NCBI RefSeq assembly: GCF_000224145.3
Contig: NW_004190463.2
Coordinates: 114,790 to 178,789, forward strand
DNA: 64,000 bases
Reading direction: 5' to 3'
From: Ciona intestinalis
Taxonomy: Eukaryota > Chordata > Ascidiacea > Phlebobranchia > Cionidae
Under the pieces are notes generated by a model, which was not told the origin of the DNA, did not search any database, and was given only the letters and a program-made list of their open reading frames with translations. The position numbers and the translations under genes are program-made. This document shows positions 10,901 to 24,312 of the stretch, piece after piece (the stretch's first letter is position 1; each line of letters begins with the position of its first letter).

Positions 10901-13900
10901 GGAGGATAATTGGTAAAACTACTGCTATAAACCATAACTTAAATATTCCATTAATCTTATTTGCATTATAATACAACACACATGGATAAATATGACATGA
11001 ATATCTTAATAATACAACCCTTTGAGAATATCCTTATCTAAATATAACACGGTGATTGCAATCAATGGTCTCATGTTAAAACAAGACAACTTAATCTCAT
11101 TATTCATGTATATTGCTTATAAGAGTGTTGCTTAATTCCTGAAGCGTTTAAAATTGGGGTCATCATTTGATTTGGATGAGTCACCACTGCAGTGGTTCAC
11201 AAAGCCTTTAGACTCCTTGTTAAAGTTGTTTGAAATGTGTATAAATTGGGTCACCAAAACTTTGCTATTAATTTATGTTTAATATTTCAGTAGCTGCACA
11301 AATGTGGACAATCGTTCAGGCAAACCCCCCTCCCCCCAAAATAACAAGTTTCACGCTACAATACATTAAGAAGCACCAGTTTAAAGAATATCAAACAACA
11401 TTATTATTTCTACTCCAACCAACCTTACCAGTTTAGATAACGTGAGTCTCCCGTTTTCCCCAGTAAGGTTATTGCTACGATACGGACCCCCACTTATCGA
11501 TAATAGAACTCCTGGAAGGGGGGATTCCCCTTGCTGTGTGGTTACCTGAAGGAATATGAGTTTGACGTTATATTTGATTTTGTATTTGACAATATTTGGC
11601 ATTGTTTATTTTGAATTGAAAACACTTGACCTTAAAGATTTTGATTGGTTTTTGAGATTTTTTGTCTTGAAAACACCGGATTTGAGTTTTGTTGTTGGTT
11701 GTAACTCATGCTTTGCCTGCTATACTAAAGTCTTCCATGCTGTATTGTGTAATGCAGCCTCTTATATAGAACCTAGGATTCAAGCCAGATTTGGCCCACT
11801 ACCCCAACATTGTATATGCATATTCTGTTCTATATGGATCGGGGTCCTACAGTGAGGCACCTCATGGAAACTGTGATTTGGGTCGAAGCTCCGCCATTAC
11901 CCCAACACCCAGGGTGCTACTGCATGAACCTTACTAGATGTTGCAGCCTGTTGCTTCCCCGAAGGTAGGTGAGTGCTTGTTTATAGTGTTTTAAATCTTA
12001 CCAAGACCAAAAATTACCAAGAGTTGCTCGCAAACTAAATATTAAAAATATTTCAGGAGTTTAGAATTAAGTGCAAATAATACATCACAATGTAATGTAA
12101 TGTTTTCCTACAAGACATAATGATGTTAAACATTGTATGCAAAACACCACCAAGTACTTGGTGAACACAACATAACAGCCTCACCTCAAAGTGAAGCTTG
12201 CTTAGTTTCTTTGCATGAAAATCCCCATGTTTGTCCTGCACGGGCGAGAATGCATAATCATCCATGGTGGCTTGTATGTTGTAGATCGCTTCAGGGTGAA
12301 CGGGGCCGTGTCTGGGGGTAAAACATAGTGTGTGCCTTATGCTCACTGTCAAGTTATAACATGGGTGTATTCTTATACACCAGACACACATGGTGTGTTC
12401 ATACACCTCATGCTCACTGTCGAGTTATAACATGAGTGTCTTCTTATACACCAGACACACATGGTGTATTCATACACCTCATGCTCACTGCCAAGTTCCA
12501 ACATGTCCTAAACATATTTTTCACAAACCGATATTTCCCGTTTCTGTCCGTTTTAATCCCAGTGACATCATCTCCCATAGAAATCATAATATCCACGTTT
12601 TCCAACGGGGGTAAAATCTGCCCACTGATAAATTTACCCACAATGCCTTTGAAACGAACGAGTTCCTTTGCACATTCAGCTATAAACAAAGGTAAAATTT
12701 ATAAAACTGTAAAAATGGAACATTTTGTATGCCATTCAGCGAGACTTCATCATGGTATGACATAATTACGCAGCTGGTTACAATAGACTGGTGTATTTTT
12801 ATACCAAAAAAGGATTTTGAATATAATTTTATATTTTTCAAACAGCCACAAAACCCACCAGCTTTCATGGTTGTTGAAAATGTTTGAGGTTCGAAAAGAA
12901 GAATCTTCGATTTTGGAATAAACTCAAGTTTTTCTCCGTCACCGGCCCAATACCTAGCTTTGTATGTGTGTGTCTGTGTGGGTGGGAATATTATAAAAGA
13001 GAATACTAATCCACGTTTCTACTATGTTGGCATAGGCCCAGCATATGTAAGCGCAAGATGAGAGCACCTAACCTTGGCTGAGCTGTCAAGGGAAGATCTA
13101 TTATCATTGTAGGTACCAAACCTATAGGGGCAGAGTAGGCAGACCTTGCCTGATATTTTCTGCATTGCATTAATCAGAACAGATCTGTTATATGTAAATG
13201 CGAACCTAACTATCCCCGATCAGCGTATTAAAAAATGTTGAATTCCTATGATCACTATTAAAGTCAAAGATAAAATACTATCAATAATTCCGACCACTCA
13301 CCCCGGAAGTTGAGTTGCTGTCCATCACCATGTATTCTGTTGAAGCTGAAGAAGAAAACACAAAACAAAATTACAAACATAGTGTGTCAGTAAATGCAGG
13401 CGCAGATTGTTGCCACATCAACTTTTTAAGGAAAAAATTTTGCTTTTATTTGAATTTTTTTTTCTATAAAAAGAAATCGCAAAGTATTTTTACTTTTTCC
13501 TTTTGAAGTTTTCATCTCCACGGCAACTTTGTCTTCGGACTCTGCGTTAGGTTTGATCACATGACTTGTTTCCATGGTTACGAGGGCTTGGTGTGCGATG
13601 GCGTGTAACGCAACGGGACGTGGGCGGGCGGTGTTGTAACGCAGAGGTGTCTTCACATCGAACTGATGGCAGGACTGTGGTTGGAGGAGGTATTCACCAA
13701 GCTCGGCGAGACACAGACGGTTCCTGCCCTTCTTTAACGAGAATACGTCGACCTTTTCACCAGCGTGGTGGATTTCCTGCAAGTCAAAGTGAGTGTTAAC
13801 ATCAAACCTTGATGATCCTGCGAAGAAATGTTGTGAGTTGGATATCGGTATACAGTCCAGAAGTTTTAGTTTTCAAGAGTGAATGAAGGTCAAAGTTGGC

Positions 13901-16900
13901 CCATTACCCCATCATAGTGTATGAGTGAGGTCTTATAGTGAGGCACGTTAGTATATATTCCAAACATTTAAAATACAAAGACAGTCAAAATCGTTATTAA
14001 AAGTAAAGGTTTTTTAAGAGAGATACTTCTTTCATGCATGTTATACAATTTTTTATTTATTCAACATGACTAGACATCTATGGAATACCACTACAACAAT
14101 CTAAGATTACTCACCAAACCGATATCATGAGATATGGAACACACGAGTGCAAATCCTGACTGCTCAAAACTACCAAGTTGTGGAACAGATTTCATGGGTT
14201 GTGATGAAACTGATACCTTTGTGATGTCATTATGCCAACACCAATCAGTGTGAGAAACTTTCACAGTATATTCTCCAGGTAGAACCTCACTAAATTATAT
14301 GTGGTGTTAGAAGTTTCATAAAAGGTATAAGTATAATATATTAAATAACAGGCATGTATTGCTTCAGGTATATTGTCACTAGGAATCTTATGATAATTTT
14401 TGTAATTCTGATTTTAAAATACAAAAAGAATGCTTTCAGATATACAATATGCCTGGTCGCAACAGCTTATACAATGCTTTTAATGTTATGTTGATTACTA
14501 TGGAACACATTACACAGCTAAATACCCGGTCAGGCTTCAGGCTTCAGGGTTATGGGCCATTTTGAGGTAATAAACTCTGGCTTTAATCCCAGATCCACAG
14601 GACATGACCCATATATATAAAAAAAAAAAAACACAGCTCTAATAAATAAACACATATTTAATACCAGAGCTTGTTATTAATAAACACTTCATGACAAGAG
14701 AGCAAATCTGCAATGAATGGGCATGTAGTGCATAACATTTTTCATGCAGCACTTATTCAATTTCACATTTCAGTGCAACGAATACTTACAGCATATACAC
14801 GGCATAATAGTGATGGTCAGTTCAACCAATTTTTATGTCAATTTCCGCTAAAAAAAAATTCATAAACCTGAATTTTACGGTGGCTTTGCTCTCTTTACTT
14901 GCAACTTTCTGCATGAACGGTTTCATCCCCGCTCGACCATCTGCGACCACAGTGATTGTGACGTCATCGCAAGCAGCGATGCATGACACACCAATAGTAA
15001 AACTCCCGTGATATTGTTGGAATGAAATATCTTTGATCGGAGCGTTGGACATTGTTACCTTGAATAAAAATATTGACAAAGTTACATACGCGGCAACTTG
15101 CAAGCGGGCACAAGGTGTATGAAACAGAACACCCGTGTTATAACGAATGTAGTCGCCCGCCATATAAGGATAAATAAGTTACATTCATTTAATCAATATT
15201 CTTGGATAAAGGTAATATATTTAAATAACAGACCGATGATGATTATTTCAAGTGAAATATATATCTCACAGAGTAGACTATTTAAGAACTTGAATTTTTG
15301 TTCCTTGCTACTATTTGAGGTGAAGCTATCTATGGCAGACATAGGCGTTAAACTTGCCAAACACAGGAGACATCTTAAATGCAGAAACAATATAGACATA
15401 CCAACATCAAATACATTAAAAGTTTTCAAGAACACAATTTACATTTAATAAAAATAAAAATATAGCAATTGTGTATATGTTGTGGCTGTTTGGCCTTTTA
15501 TAAGTTTTTTGTTTTGAGATCTAAAAAACAAATTCTATTTTTAGATTTAACTTTCTTTCTTACATAAATTAAACCATGACATCATAAACTCAACACATGA
15601 CATCACAATAATTGTTTATTACAAATACCTGTCTGGTTGTTGGAAGAATGACCAACCCACCATCGGACATTGGTTTTGTTGTAACTGGTTTGATGTCATA
15701 TACACCTGTGTTAAACATGGGGTTAATACAAGGTGCAAGTTGGAAGACTATCGTATAAAGCCCATTTTTCACAGTTAGCTTTCAAGCCACTGCGCTACAA
15801 TGGTCACTATTACTATTCAATGGCATGTGGTAATGTGGTATAGTAGGATGGGAGAAGTTGGGACACCTTTCTTCTGCTTTCATGTCCCATTTGATGGTAA
15901 ACAAAGAACATTCAAAGATTTATAAACCGTATCCTCATGACTCCCATAGACCGTTATTAATTGTTTAAAACACTATCAATATATTCGGATATTATGTGTT
16001 AAAGGTGTCCCATCTTCCCCACCCTACTATATATATACATAATATATAAAGAGACACCACACCCCGCTATACCTGGTTCAACCATCACACAGAATCCTCC
16101 GTTTTTATCCAAACTCGTTTTCTTGTTTTTTTTTTCATTCTTCGTCATGACTTCAACCACGATTTGTGATTTCTTGAAGTTACTCGTTGGGTTGTCAGTT
16201 ATGCTGACTCGCCCACATAAAGAGAATGACTCAGCGATAATATTTGGTAGAATTGGAGTGTCAGGACCAACTCGGAGCTGGAGGGAAAATATTCGAATAT
16301 ATTCGCTGTTTTTAACTTTTTAGTAAAATACTGATATTGTTTGGTAATCATCATTTATTTCTCCTTGCATAGCAGGGCAAGGACAGTCATTATAACATGG
16401 GTGTTCTGTTTTATACACCTCGTGCTAGCTTATGTAACTTAGTGAGTGATTACTTTTCTGTGTGGGTGACTGGGTTAGAGCAATTGGTATTAAATGCCAA
16501 GGACCCATGCGCCCACAATGGTAGCATTGAATAATAAATCAACACAAGAATGAAGAATATATAACACAGCATCTAACAAACCAACCTTAGTTGATGGGAA
16601 ATGAACATCTTCCTTTCTAATTTCCACATCATACATTCCACTGTTCATGTGTTTCAACGTGTAGTAACCATTCACATCTGTCTTGTCCTGGGTGTCTCCT
16701 TTAATTAGAACCTCAGCACCTGGAAAGTAGCATGCGTTATAATAGGCAAGTTATGTTAATGTAGGAAATATGAAGGAATTTTAACACAGGTCGTATTCAC
16801 ACAATAAATCTGGCTGTATATAATTCTATGTCTGCCATAAAACTTTGAATTTCATTGTTAATAAAGTGGCCTGAGATTAAAGCTAGAGTTGGGCATTACC

Positions 16901-19900
16901 CCAACACCCATGGTGCTTATTTATGACCATTGACCACTAGGTTGAAGGATACATTCGTCCACAATAGTATGTGTATCAATATTGGTATCGAGCATCAAAT
17001 TTGGTTACAATAAAAATGCTGAACCACTGATCCAAGGTCTCAAACAAACATATCAGTTGTCACACCATACATTATGGTACAAGTTACCTTCAATAGGTTT
17101 TCCATCCAGTGCGTCCAACACCCTTCCCTGCACCGAGAAGCCCGTCACTTTAAACCCATGTTCATGAACCACACGTTTGTCAACCACTGAAAACTTTAAC
17201 TCTCTTGGCTCAACATCAAACCTGGAACGTAAATATTAAACCTTCAAACACAAGGTTCCTATGCTTGGAGTTAAACTCCTCTGGATTTAGATAGCTTTGG
17301 AGTTGGATAGCTTAGCTCACCTTAAAAAAGGCTAGAAAATAGATAAACTGTTTTATCAAATTTGACTAAACATGCTCTCCTTCAAAAAGATGGGACTACA
17401 TACAACACCTTACCCTAACCTTTTTTGCTGTTAAAAGTTTTTTAACAAATTTTTTCGTTTTTATAAAAAAAAAACCTAAATAAAACTCTCCAAAATAATT
17501 CTTTATCTTCCCCAATGTTCAAAACGAACCCAAGATAGACTTACTGTATCCGTTCTCCTCGATGGAATGGAATAATTAAGTAATCTGAAGGTGGGAGACT
17601 TGGAAATGAATATTCTCCGTTTGTATCAGATGATACGGAGCATAGGAAAATGGGGTATTCCCCACTTGTGACACCTTTTGAACCAGCGGGACGGTTTGGG
17701 GAGCAACCGGTTATCTGTGGATGCATTGATGGTGCATATAATGCTTGGTAAGCTTTAGGGAAAACAAAACATATATATACATTATGCTCAATGTTCTAAT
17801 TTAGCAGTTCTAACTTAAATTTGTAAACGCATTAGGCATATTTAGCAGCACAAAATCTTTGGTGAAATTGTTAAAATGCAATTATACACATAGATGTCAA
17901 ACATAGGGAACTTCATTGATTAATGTGGTGAATGCAATATACTTTGACTCTGCTTGTTTGTATAAACACCTATACCTATTAGCAAGGTAAAAGATGTCGG
18001 CCTAAAACTGCTTTTCAAATGTTGAAGTGACATGTTACCCAATGCACCCCTAGCATTACGCATATGCTTTACCAATAAATAAATACTTTCTCTCACCTTT
18101 TCCACTGCAGCTTTCTTGGCAAACAGAAGCAAATTAACGCCGGCCACCGGCAGCTTTCGTGCAGTAACTTTCCCATGCACATCGTACCCGGATACAATGA
18201 TGTCATTGTCACATACTTTGTTGCCATTGGTTACCACCACGGAGGTTTCATCCTTGTATGTTGAATATTATTGAATATTATACTTGTGTGGCACGACAGT
18301 CGTTATAACTTATAACACATGGGTTCTGTTTCATACACCTCGTGCCCGCTTACAAGTTGCCACGTATGTAACTTTGTTGGTGATTGTTATGGCTGACAAT
18401 TTACAATTCAGATAACCTATAAGTGACCACTGGGTTGAAGCAAATACCATTAAAGGTTTCTTCCCAAAGGACACACCATCAGAATGGTGGTAGCAACGAG
18501 AATCAAACCTAATATCCTTTGGTTCTAAGCTGGGTAATTACAGAGGCATTCGCCTTTTTATGATTGATTTACAGTAACATTGGATGCGTCAATTTAACAG
18601 ACAGAAAATTAAAATCATTTTCTATTTTTTGCCGTTATAAATCAAATAGCAGACATTAAAGACATCAAAAGAAACCTTAGTTTCAAAAAGCAAGTCATGC
18701 AAACATTGCCGTACCCGTTTAAAAGTGTAACTTTGATGGGATGCAACAATCTTATAAGAACCAGCAGATATTCCATCAAAACTAAACGAACCACCATCTG
18801 TTGTTGTTGTTGTTGATATTAACTTGCTTGATGATTTAAGATCAACTTTGACTCCTTGTGGTCCTGTGGTGACGGAGCCCAAACTTAAGACCTGGGAATT
18901 AAGATCATAGTTGTCATGTTTGTTGAATATTTAGCAAAATCTGGGATGACACTCGTAATATGCAGTGACACACTTGCACTAATAAGTATTAACAATGGAA
19001 AAACTGTATTGATTAATGTGGTGAATGCAATGTAGTTTGGCTCTGCTTGTTTGTATAGATACCTAACAGCAGGGTAAAACCTGGGGTGACATTGTTAAAA
19101 TAGAGTTACACTCATAGTTGTCAAACATAGGGAACCTCATTGATTAATGTGGTGAATGCAATATACTTTGGCTCTGCTTGTTTGTATAGACACCTAACAG
19201 CAGAGTAAAATATGGGGTGACATTGTTAAAATACAGTTACACTCATAGTTGTCAAACATAGGGAACCTCATTGATTAATGTGGTGAATGCAATATACTTT
19301 GGCTTTGCTTGTTTGTATAGACACCTAACAGCAGAGTAAAATATGGGGTGACATTGTTAAAATACAGTTACACTCATAGTTGTCAAACATAGGGAACCTC
19401 ATTGATTAATGTGGTGAATAGCAACATACTTTGGCTTTGCTTGTTTGTATAGACACCTAACAGCAGGGTAAAACCTGGGGTGACATTGTTAAAATACAGT
19501 TACACTCATAGTTGTCAAACATAGGGAACCTCATTGATTAATGTGGTGAATATCAACATACTTTGGCTCCGCTTGTTTGTATAGACAACTAACATCAGAC
19601 TGGAAGCTTTTTTAAAAAGTGTAAAACTAGGGATGCCAATACATGATATTAGCAAGCTTTTCAAACTTAAAAATATGCAGGTCAGCAAAAAAGGGTTTTC
19701 TGGGTTTTATATGTAAAGCAATTGTGGTAGAAGCATGTTTAATTCAAATAAATGGTGAACCATTATAAGAGACACAAATAACCAATAAGAGCGTTTACCT
19801 TGCCAGAAAGTGTGAAACCTTTAAACACAAAGTTAATATCCTTCCCCGTTGTGCACGGGTCACTCACACCATCTACTTGTAAATCAACCGACATGGGATC

Positions 19901-21202
19901 TGTGATAAAGATTTAGTTTAATTATATTATCAATCGCAATATTCCCAAACAAAATAGAAAAATAATAAAGACAGTAAATGGCTGTAAGGACACATGGTTC
20001 AAATACTAATAGTAATTGCTTGCTTTGTCTTGCTACAAGCAAATCCGATATTCTTGGTTAAACAACATTACCACGTTTTCTGTACTATGCAGTCGCTCAG
20101 TCGAAACGCACCTCACAAACAACTTAAATTAGTATTGTTATGCTAGGTGTGATATATATGGCAATAATGGGACATGGGTACTGACGTCACTGACACGAAG
20201 TTTCACAAATTTTTTGAACTAGTTATGGTTTCTTATTAGTTATTACCATCAGACAAATCATGAACGCAATGTAAATCTAATCGCAACGCGAATGTTGCCG
20301 TGTTTTTACCAAGTAAAATAGCAATCTACTCACCAAACGCCCAACCCTGAGGTGGTTTGATCTTTAGTTGGAAATTCCCCTTTAAATAAAGAATAAATAT
20401 GGTTATGTGTATTATATTATTGGTTAGGGGTTCATAACTGTTAAAACACCTTCTATCTTCTTACCTCCAATACACATAAGCATGCCTACTGCTTATCCAT
20501 AGCTCTTACAAATATTTATTTTTTAACGATTTTATATATTTATAAAAAAAAAATTTCATGGATGTTGTATTTGGGACGACTTTGCCATAGCCTTTAGGAA
20601 AGTGCGTTACCTATTATTAACCTATTCAGTTAGGAACGAACCCTAACAATTTAAGAACTCCTGTTATAGTTTAACAACCCCAAATTACCCTGCAATAGAT
20701 GTACAGAGAAATATCAATTACCTTTTCCACAAATGGCACCATAAAGTAACCGTTATTAGGAGCACATTCTGCTTGATATTTCAACATTCCTTCGGATGTT
20801 ACAAGTTGGATCTGAACAATTTAATAAATGAATTACAAACAAATATAGGCCCATCCGCCTATATAGGATTGTTTAAGGGAAAGGGTGTGTAACAATTTAT
20901 TTCGGTGTAGAACAGGAATATAATGCATGCAGTATTTGCAGTAATCTTATTTTATCAAGCATGTTTTTCTATTAAAATTATTACAATGTTATACAGAATA
21001 TAACACAGTAGTTTCGGCGAATTAGAACGGGTTATTTTTGATCATATTTAAAACAACAAACCTCAATTTGAGAGAAATCGATTGGAACATCTGACTTGAC
21101 GAAACCACCACACCCTAATATTTCTTGTGAGTAAACGTTGGTTGCAAAGTAAAATAAACTTGATACAATTCCCAACACAAGGGATATGAAAGGAGAAGAC
21201 AT
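7963..21202 (-). CDS. NOMO: NOMO (nodal modulator), ER membrane protein with Ig-like repeats
   Basis: Single-pass ER protein of the NOMO/TMEM147/NCLN complex at the translocon. Exons: 21202-21062, 20811-20722, 20379-20334, 19899-19799, 18891-18715, 18252-18097, 17714-17545, 17221-17088, 16719-16586, 16277-16073, 15705-15629, 15058-14868, 14289-14115, 13776-13494, 13345-13302, 12957-12850, 12679-12529, 12311-12185, 11545-11429, 10840-10778, 10321-10257, 9827-9736, 9383-9142, 8681-8460, 8320-8228, 8058-7963. About 1166 residues, against about 1220 in human. Seen: signal peptide, then CGGFVKSDV, CAPNNGYFM, VDGVSD, IPFHRGERI, DWCW, PLPGVLLSISGG, a hydrophobic C-terminal segment (LLTLPVTLVIGLLAYNYL) and a basic tail ending KSRK. 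All joins are in phase except around 13494-12957, where a small exon is probably missing. Start chosen at the ATG before the signal peptide (MSSPF). Confidence 0.95.
8757..8897 (+). mobile_element. SINE head in a NOMO intron
   Basis: The tRNA-like head (GACTAAGTGGTTAGGAGC) is followed by the middle block (GTGTCCTTGGGGCAAGACAC, CCAGTGGTCACTTAATGGG). Confidence 0.7.
12336..12497 (+). repeat. 71-bp minisatellite, about 2.3 units, in a NOMO intron
   Basis: The unit core is CATGCTCACTGTCGAGTTAT followed by AACATGGGTGTCTTCTTATA and CACCAGACACACATGG. It fills most of the 217-bp intron 12312-12528. Confidence 0.9.
15071..15195 (+). mobile_element. SINE tail in a NOMO intron
   Basis: Tail consensus from ACAAAGTTACATACGCGGCA to GATAAATAAGTTACATTCAT, 13 bp beyond the acceptor of the 15058-14868 exon. 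Confidence 0.75.
15839..16032. mobile_element. MITE, complete, in a NOMO intron
   Basis: The ends TAGTAGGATGGGAGAAGTTG and CATCTTCCCCACCCTACTAT are inverted, with the family core between them. Confidence 0.8.
18284..18552 (-). mobile_element. Composite SINE in a NOMO intron
   Basis: Reversed, near full length: tail (CACCTCGTGCCCGCTTACAA), middle block (GACCACTGGGTTGAAGCAAA), degraded head. A shorter reversed copy lies at 16372-16530. Confidence 0.75.
18995..19605. repeat. 131-bp tandem array in a NOMO intron
   Basis: TGATTAATGTGGTGAAT recurs at 19010, 19141, 19272, 19403 and 19535, a period of 131-132 bp, about 4.6 units. A separate single copy lies at about 17850-17997, two introns further downstream in the gene. 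Confidence 0.92.
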
Positions 21203-22098
21203 TCCTATCCAACTACACAACCACACACACTGTATTTAAAGTATTTAAAGATGACCAATTTGGTCAAATATTACACAGTCCTTTTGCCTTTAACAAGAAA
21301 CGTCAAAATAAAATATCGGGCAAAATGTTGTTGAGTAAAATATTGGAGAAATGTGAATATATTACACCTTATTGCATAACATTAATCGCTCAGTATTAAT
21401 GATAAATCAATGTATCTTAAAACAAATAAAAGATAGCCAGGTAACCACATAACTATGTTTATAACACTGTGTGAGGAAAAAAATACAAAAGAAAAAGCCG
21501 ACAAACAAATATAATATATTCGTACAACTGCTCCATTATCTCAACAATAAACCGAATTTTAACAAAAAGAGATAACAGAATTAAAGTACAGTGTGTGATA
21601 ATACATGTGATTAGTAAGTCCATCACACTTTATCTTTATGTAAGCAATAAAGTTGTTGTTGTAGCTTAGTTTAACGGCAAAATATGCTTGTTCAGACCAG
21701 CATACGATACAGCCTGTCCATACAATTAAAAATCGTCAAGAAATATTGCAGCCACCACACTACCAGGCTAATGATAAAGGTGTACACAGCCACAGGTTAT
21801 TGATAAAATGCAATTTTATTAAGTAGTACACCTAGTTCCCTAAATTAGATTGTCATAGATGTGAATTAATTTTTGCTTAATATTTGGTTTCCTTATAAAA
21901 GACTGGACTAATCAGTTAAAAAGAACATCAAAATTTACCGGTTAAATAGAGAAAGTTGTAGTTTAACTATAAACACAGTACATCAAGCTGTATAACATGT
22001 TTAACAAAATACAAACATAGATATTTAGATCTGTATACATATTAACAGGCAGAATAAGAAATAAACAAGTGCATTAGATCAACAGGCAGAAAATATAT
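21203..22098. other. Between NOMO start and ATG101 stop
   Basis: AT-rich; no gene or clear repeat seen. It should contain the NOMO promoter and the ATG101 3' UTR. Confidence 0.5.
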
Positions 22099-22782
22099 TT
22101 ACAAAGTCAGCGTGTCTCGAAACAGACGTCGAACAGTTGAACCAACAGTATTTGGGTTGCTACTCGTTCCATTAAATCCTGTGTTTCCAAACGTGTGGTA
22201 AACTTTAAACAGGTAAGGTTGTACGTCAGCTAAAGAAGTTTCAAACACAAGCGACAAGTCAGACTGTGTTGGCATCTTGGGCACAAACTCATGGCGGCCG
22301 ACCGCTTCAACAATGGATGCAACTTTCTCAGCTAGCCGTGCTCCAGCGGTTTCACGAGCTACAACACGTTCGTTTTCGGACGACAAGACTCGTTCAATAA
22401 CTTGCAAGTTCCATACTTCCCAGGGAACGCATTCATCATTAAACGGCCAACGATTTCTACGTTTCTGGAAGAATTCAAGGCTAATAGTCCCCGCTGCTAC
22501 TCCGTTGATGGATTTTTGTTCCAATTGTTCACGAAACGCACCAACATGCTTGCGTAGGATCGCGTCCAGTGCATTTGAAGCAACCGCTACATAAGTAAAA
22601 TCCACAAACTCACAATCTACGTCATTTGTCCCGACGGTTCCAACAGAATACGTTCCTTCATGTCTGTAATGAAACTTTCCAGTTGATCGGTGAAGAAGGA
22701 TTGAATGAAATATCCCAAGAACAGATTCCTCAACTTGCCCACACTCCACAACTATTTCAATGTTGTATGAATGAGCATTCAT
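22099..22782 (-). CDS. ATG101: Autophagy-related protein 101 (HORMA-fold)
   Basis: 227-residue single-exon gene; human ATG101 has 218 residues. ATG101 is a HORMA-domain protein that pairs with ATG13 in the ULK1 complex and helps start autophagosome formation. Family signatures seen: QVEESVLGIFHSILLHRST near the N terminus, EGTYSVGTVGTNDVDC, then RNRWPFNDECVPWEVW. The last contains the W-P-F 'finger' known to recruit downstream factors. LPKMPTQS-type and DVQPYLFK motifs follow near the C terminus. I chose the ATG at 22782 (MNAHSYN), which lines up with the family start; the open frame goes 17 codons further upstream. The nearest neighbour upstream is the divergent acyl-CoA synthetase gene, 1.5 kb away. 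Confidence 0.96.
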   Translation of the reverse strand: MNAHSYNIEIVVECGQVEESVLGIFHSILLHRSTGKFHYRHEGTYSVGTVGTNDVDCEFVDFTYVAVASNALDAILRKHVGAFREQLEQKSINGVAAGTISLEFFQKRRNRWPFNDECVPWEVWNLQVIERVLSSENERVVARETAGARLAEKVASIVEAVGRHEFVPKMPTQSDLSLVFETSLADVQPYLFKVYHTFGNTGFNGTSSNPNTVGSTVRRLFRDTLTL

Positions 22783-24312
22783 GATACTTAACAATATATT
22801 AAACGGTGGCGATTTTCCCTGTACATAAAACAATAAGACCTGCAGAAGTTAGATCAGTGGTTATTAAATTTGATTTCCTTACATGAAAAGATTAGAAGTC
22901 ACAAATATAAAATAAAAGGCAAAATTTTGAATTAAATATTTTTAACAAAAACTAGTTAAACTTCTGCCACCCTCGCTATAAGAAAAAACCTTATTTCCAA
23001 ACATTCTCTGTCGTAATGCGTCCTAATGCGTCGTAATGCTGTGTCAAATCCTACTTTACCAGCAAATACATCACAGATCACAGTGATTACACCAATGAAT
23101 TAGAATTCAATAGAAAATAGAGCATGAAATTTGATGCTCTACACTAAGTGTAAATTATAATGCTTTTTATTAAACAACCTGCAAGGCTATCATTTGAAAA
23201 ACAACAGTCATAAAAAGCACCAAGCACCTGAAGCACGCAAAGAAATTTCAGAAACGCGTTGTTGCTAAAATTATGAAGTATAATGTCAACTATGCGATTA
23301 GGTAATTCGTGAAAAAAAAACAACAACAGTAGACTATTCAAAATATACTATGAAACTTTTAGCAAAACATAAACAAACAACCTACGTAAACAATAACAGA
23401 CAAGCGTTTTTGGAAAAACTAAACAACAAAAAAGCATGAACTTTATTAGCCGTCATTCTGTCAAAATAGTAGACCTCTCCAGTGTTGCCAACTACTTTAT
23501 TAAACAGGGGTGATTTAAATATTCATAAAATGTATTTTTATTTTACTAATTAGCCTGAACAACTGAGTTACAAAATAAAGAAATGCATCAACAGATTTTG
23601 AATCTTTATCTGCTTTTGTGTCACATAAACGATGCGTCGCCCCAGCTCAGTGGTTTGATGTTCACATCAAAAAGCCGAAGGTATAGTGTTCGGTACAAGT
23701 CGCTGCCACATTTTGTAAATAAGTGTGCACTTTGGCTTTGGCCAGTGGTTACAAATAAAATAATATTTATTTACAAAGTTAGACTACATACTCGGATATT
23801 CGTAGTTGGTAGTAACGAGTTGACTAAAACAAAACACCCATGTTGTAGGAACTGTCTATAACTCTATAAACCATTAATAAACAGGAGGGAAGTTGCATTA
23901 TAAAGTTTCAAAAGTGTGCGTAAAGAATATACGGCCAATCGATAAAACTGTGTTACAATCATGTTACATCGCATCTCATCGTCATATATATACTTAACCA
24001 CCTTACCAGAAAAATATGTTATTAGTTCAAAAAATCTGTTATTAGTTTCCAATTTCCCTGTTTACCTCCTAAAGGCCCATGGTCATTGGGCTGGATAAAA
24101 CAAGAAAACAGTATTATATAACCTATGTCGTATATCCCCGCCACGTAAGGATAAAGTCATTAAGTTCACTGAATTAAAGAAATGAAGGATGCCGTAGGCA
24201 AACATAGACGTTGCAATACATGCTATGTTTACTAACCTTGGCGATATTACAGCCAACGGCAAGTTAGTGTATTGCAGAGTTTTTCTGTACAGGGTTGCGA
24301 GGTGTATTCATT
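22783..24312. other. Divergent intergenic region, ATG101 / acyl-CoA synthetase
   Basis: No gene recognised. It carries weak SINE-tail remnants near 23775-23860. It must hold the promoters of both flanking genes. Confidence 0.45.

Noticed and set aside
18995-19605. CRISPR-like array
   Set aside because: The 131-bp units are contiguous without unique spacers, and the host is an animal.
22277-22594. 105-codon open frame opposite ATG101
   Set aside because: Shadow of the ATG101 coding strand; no family resemblance.
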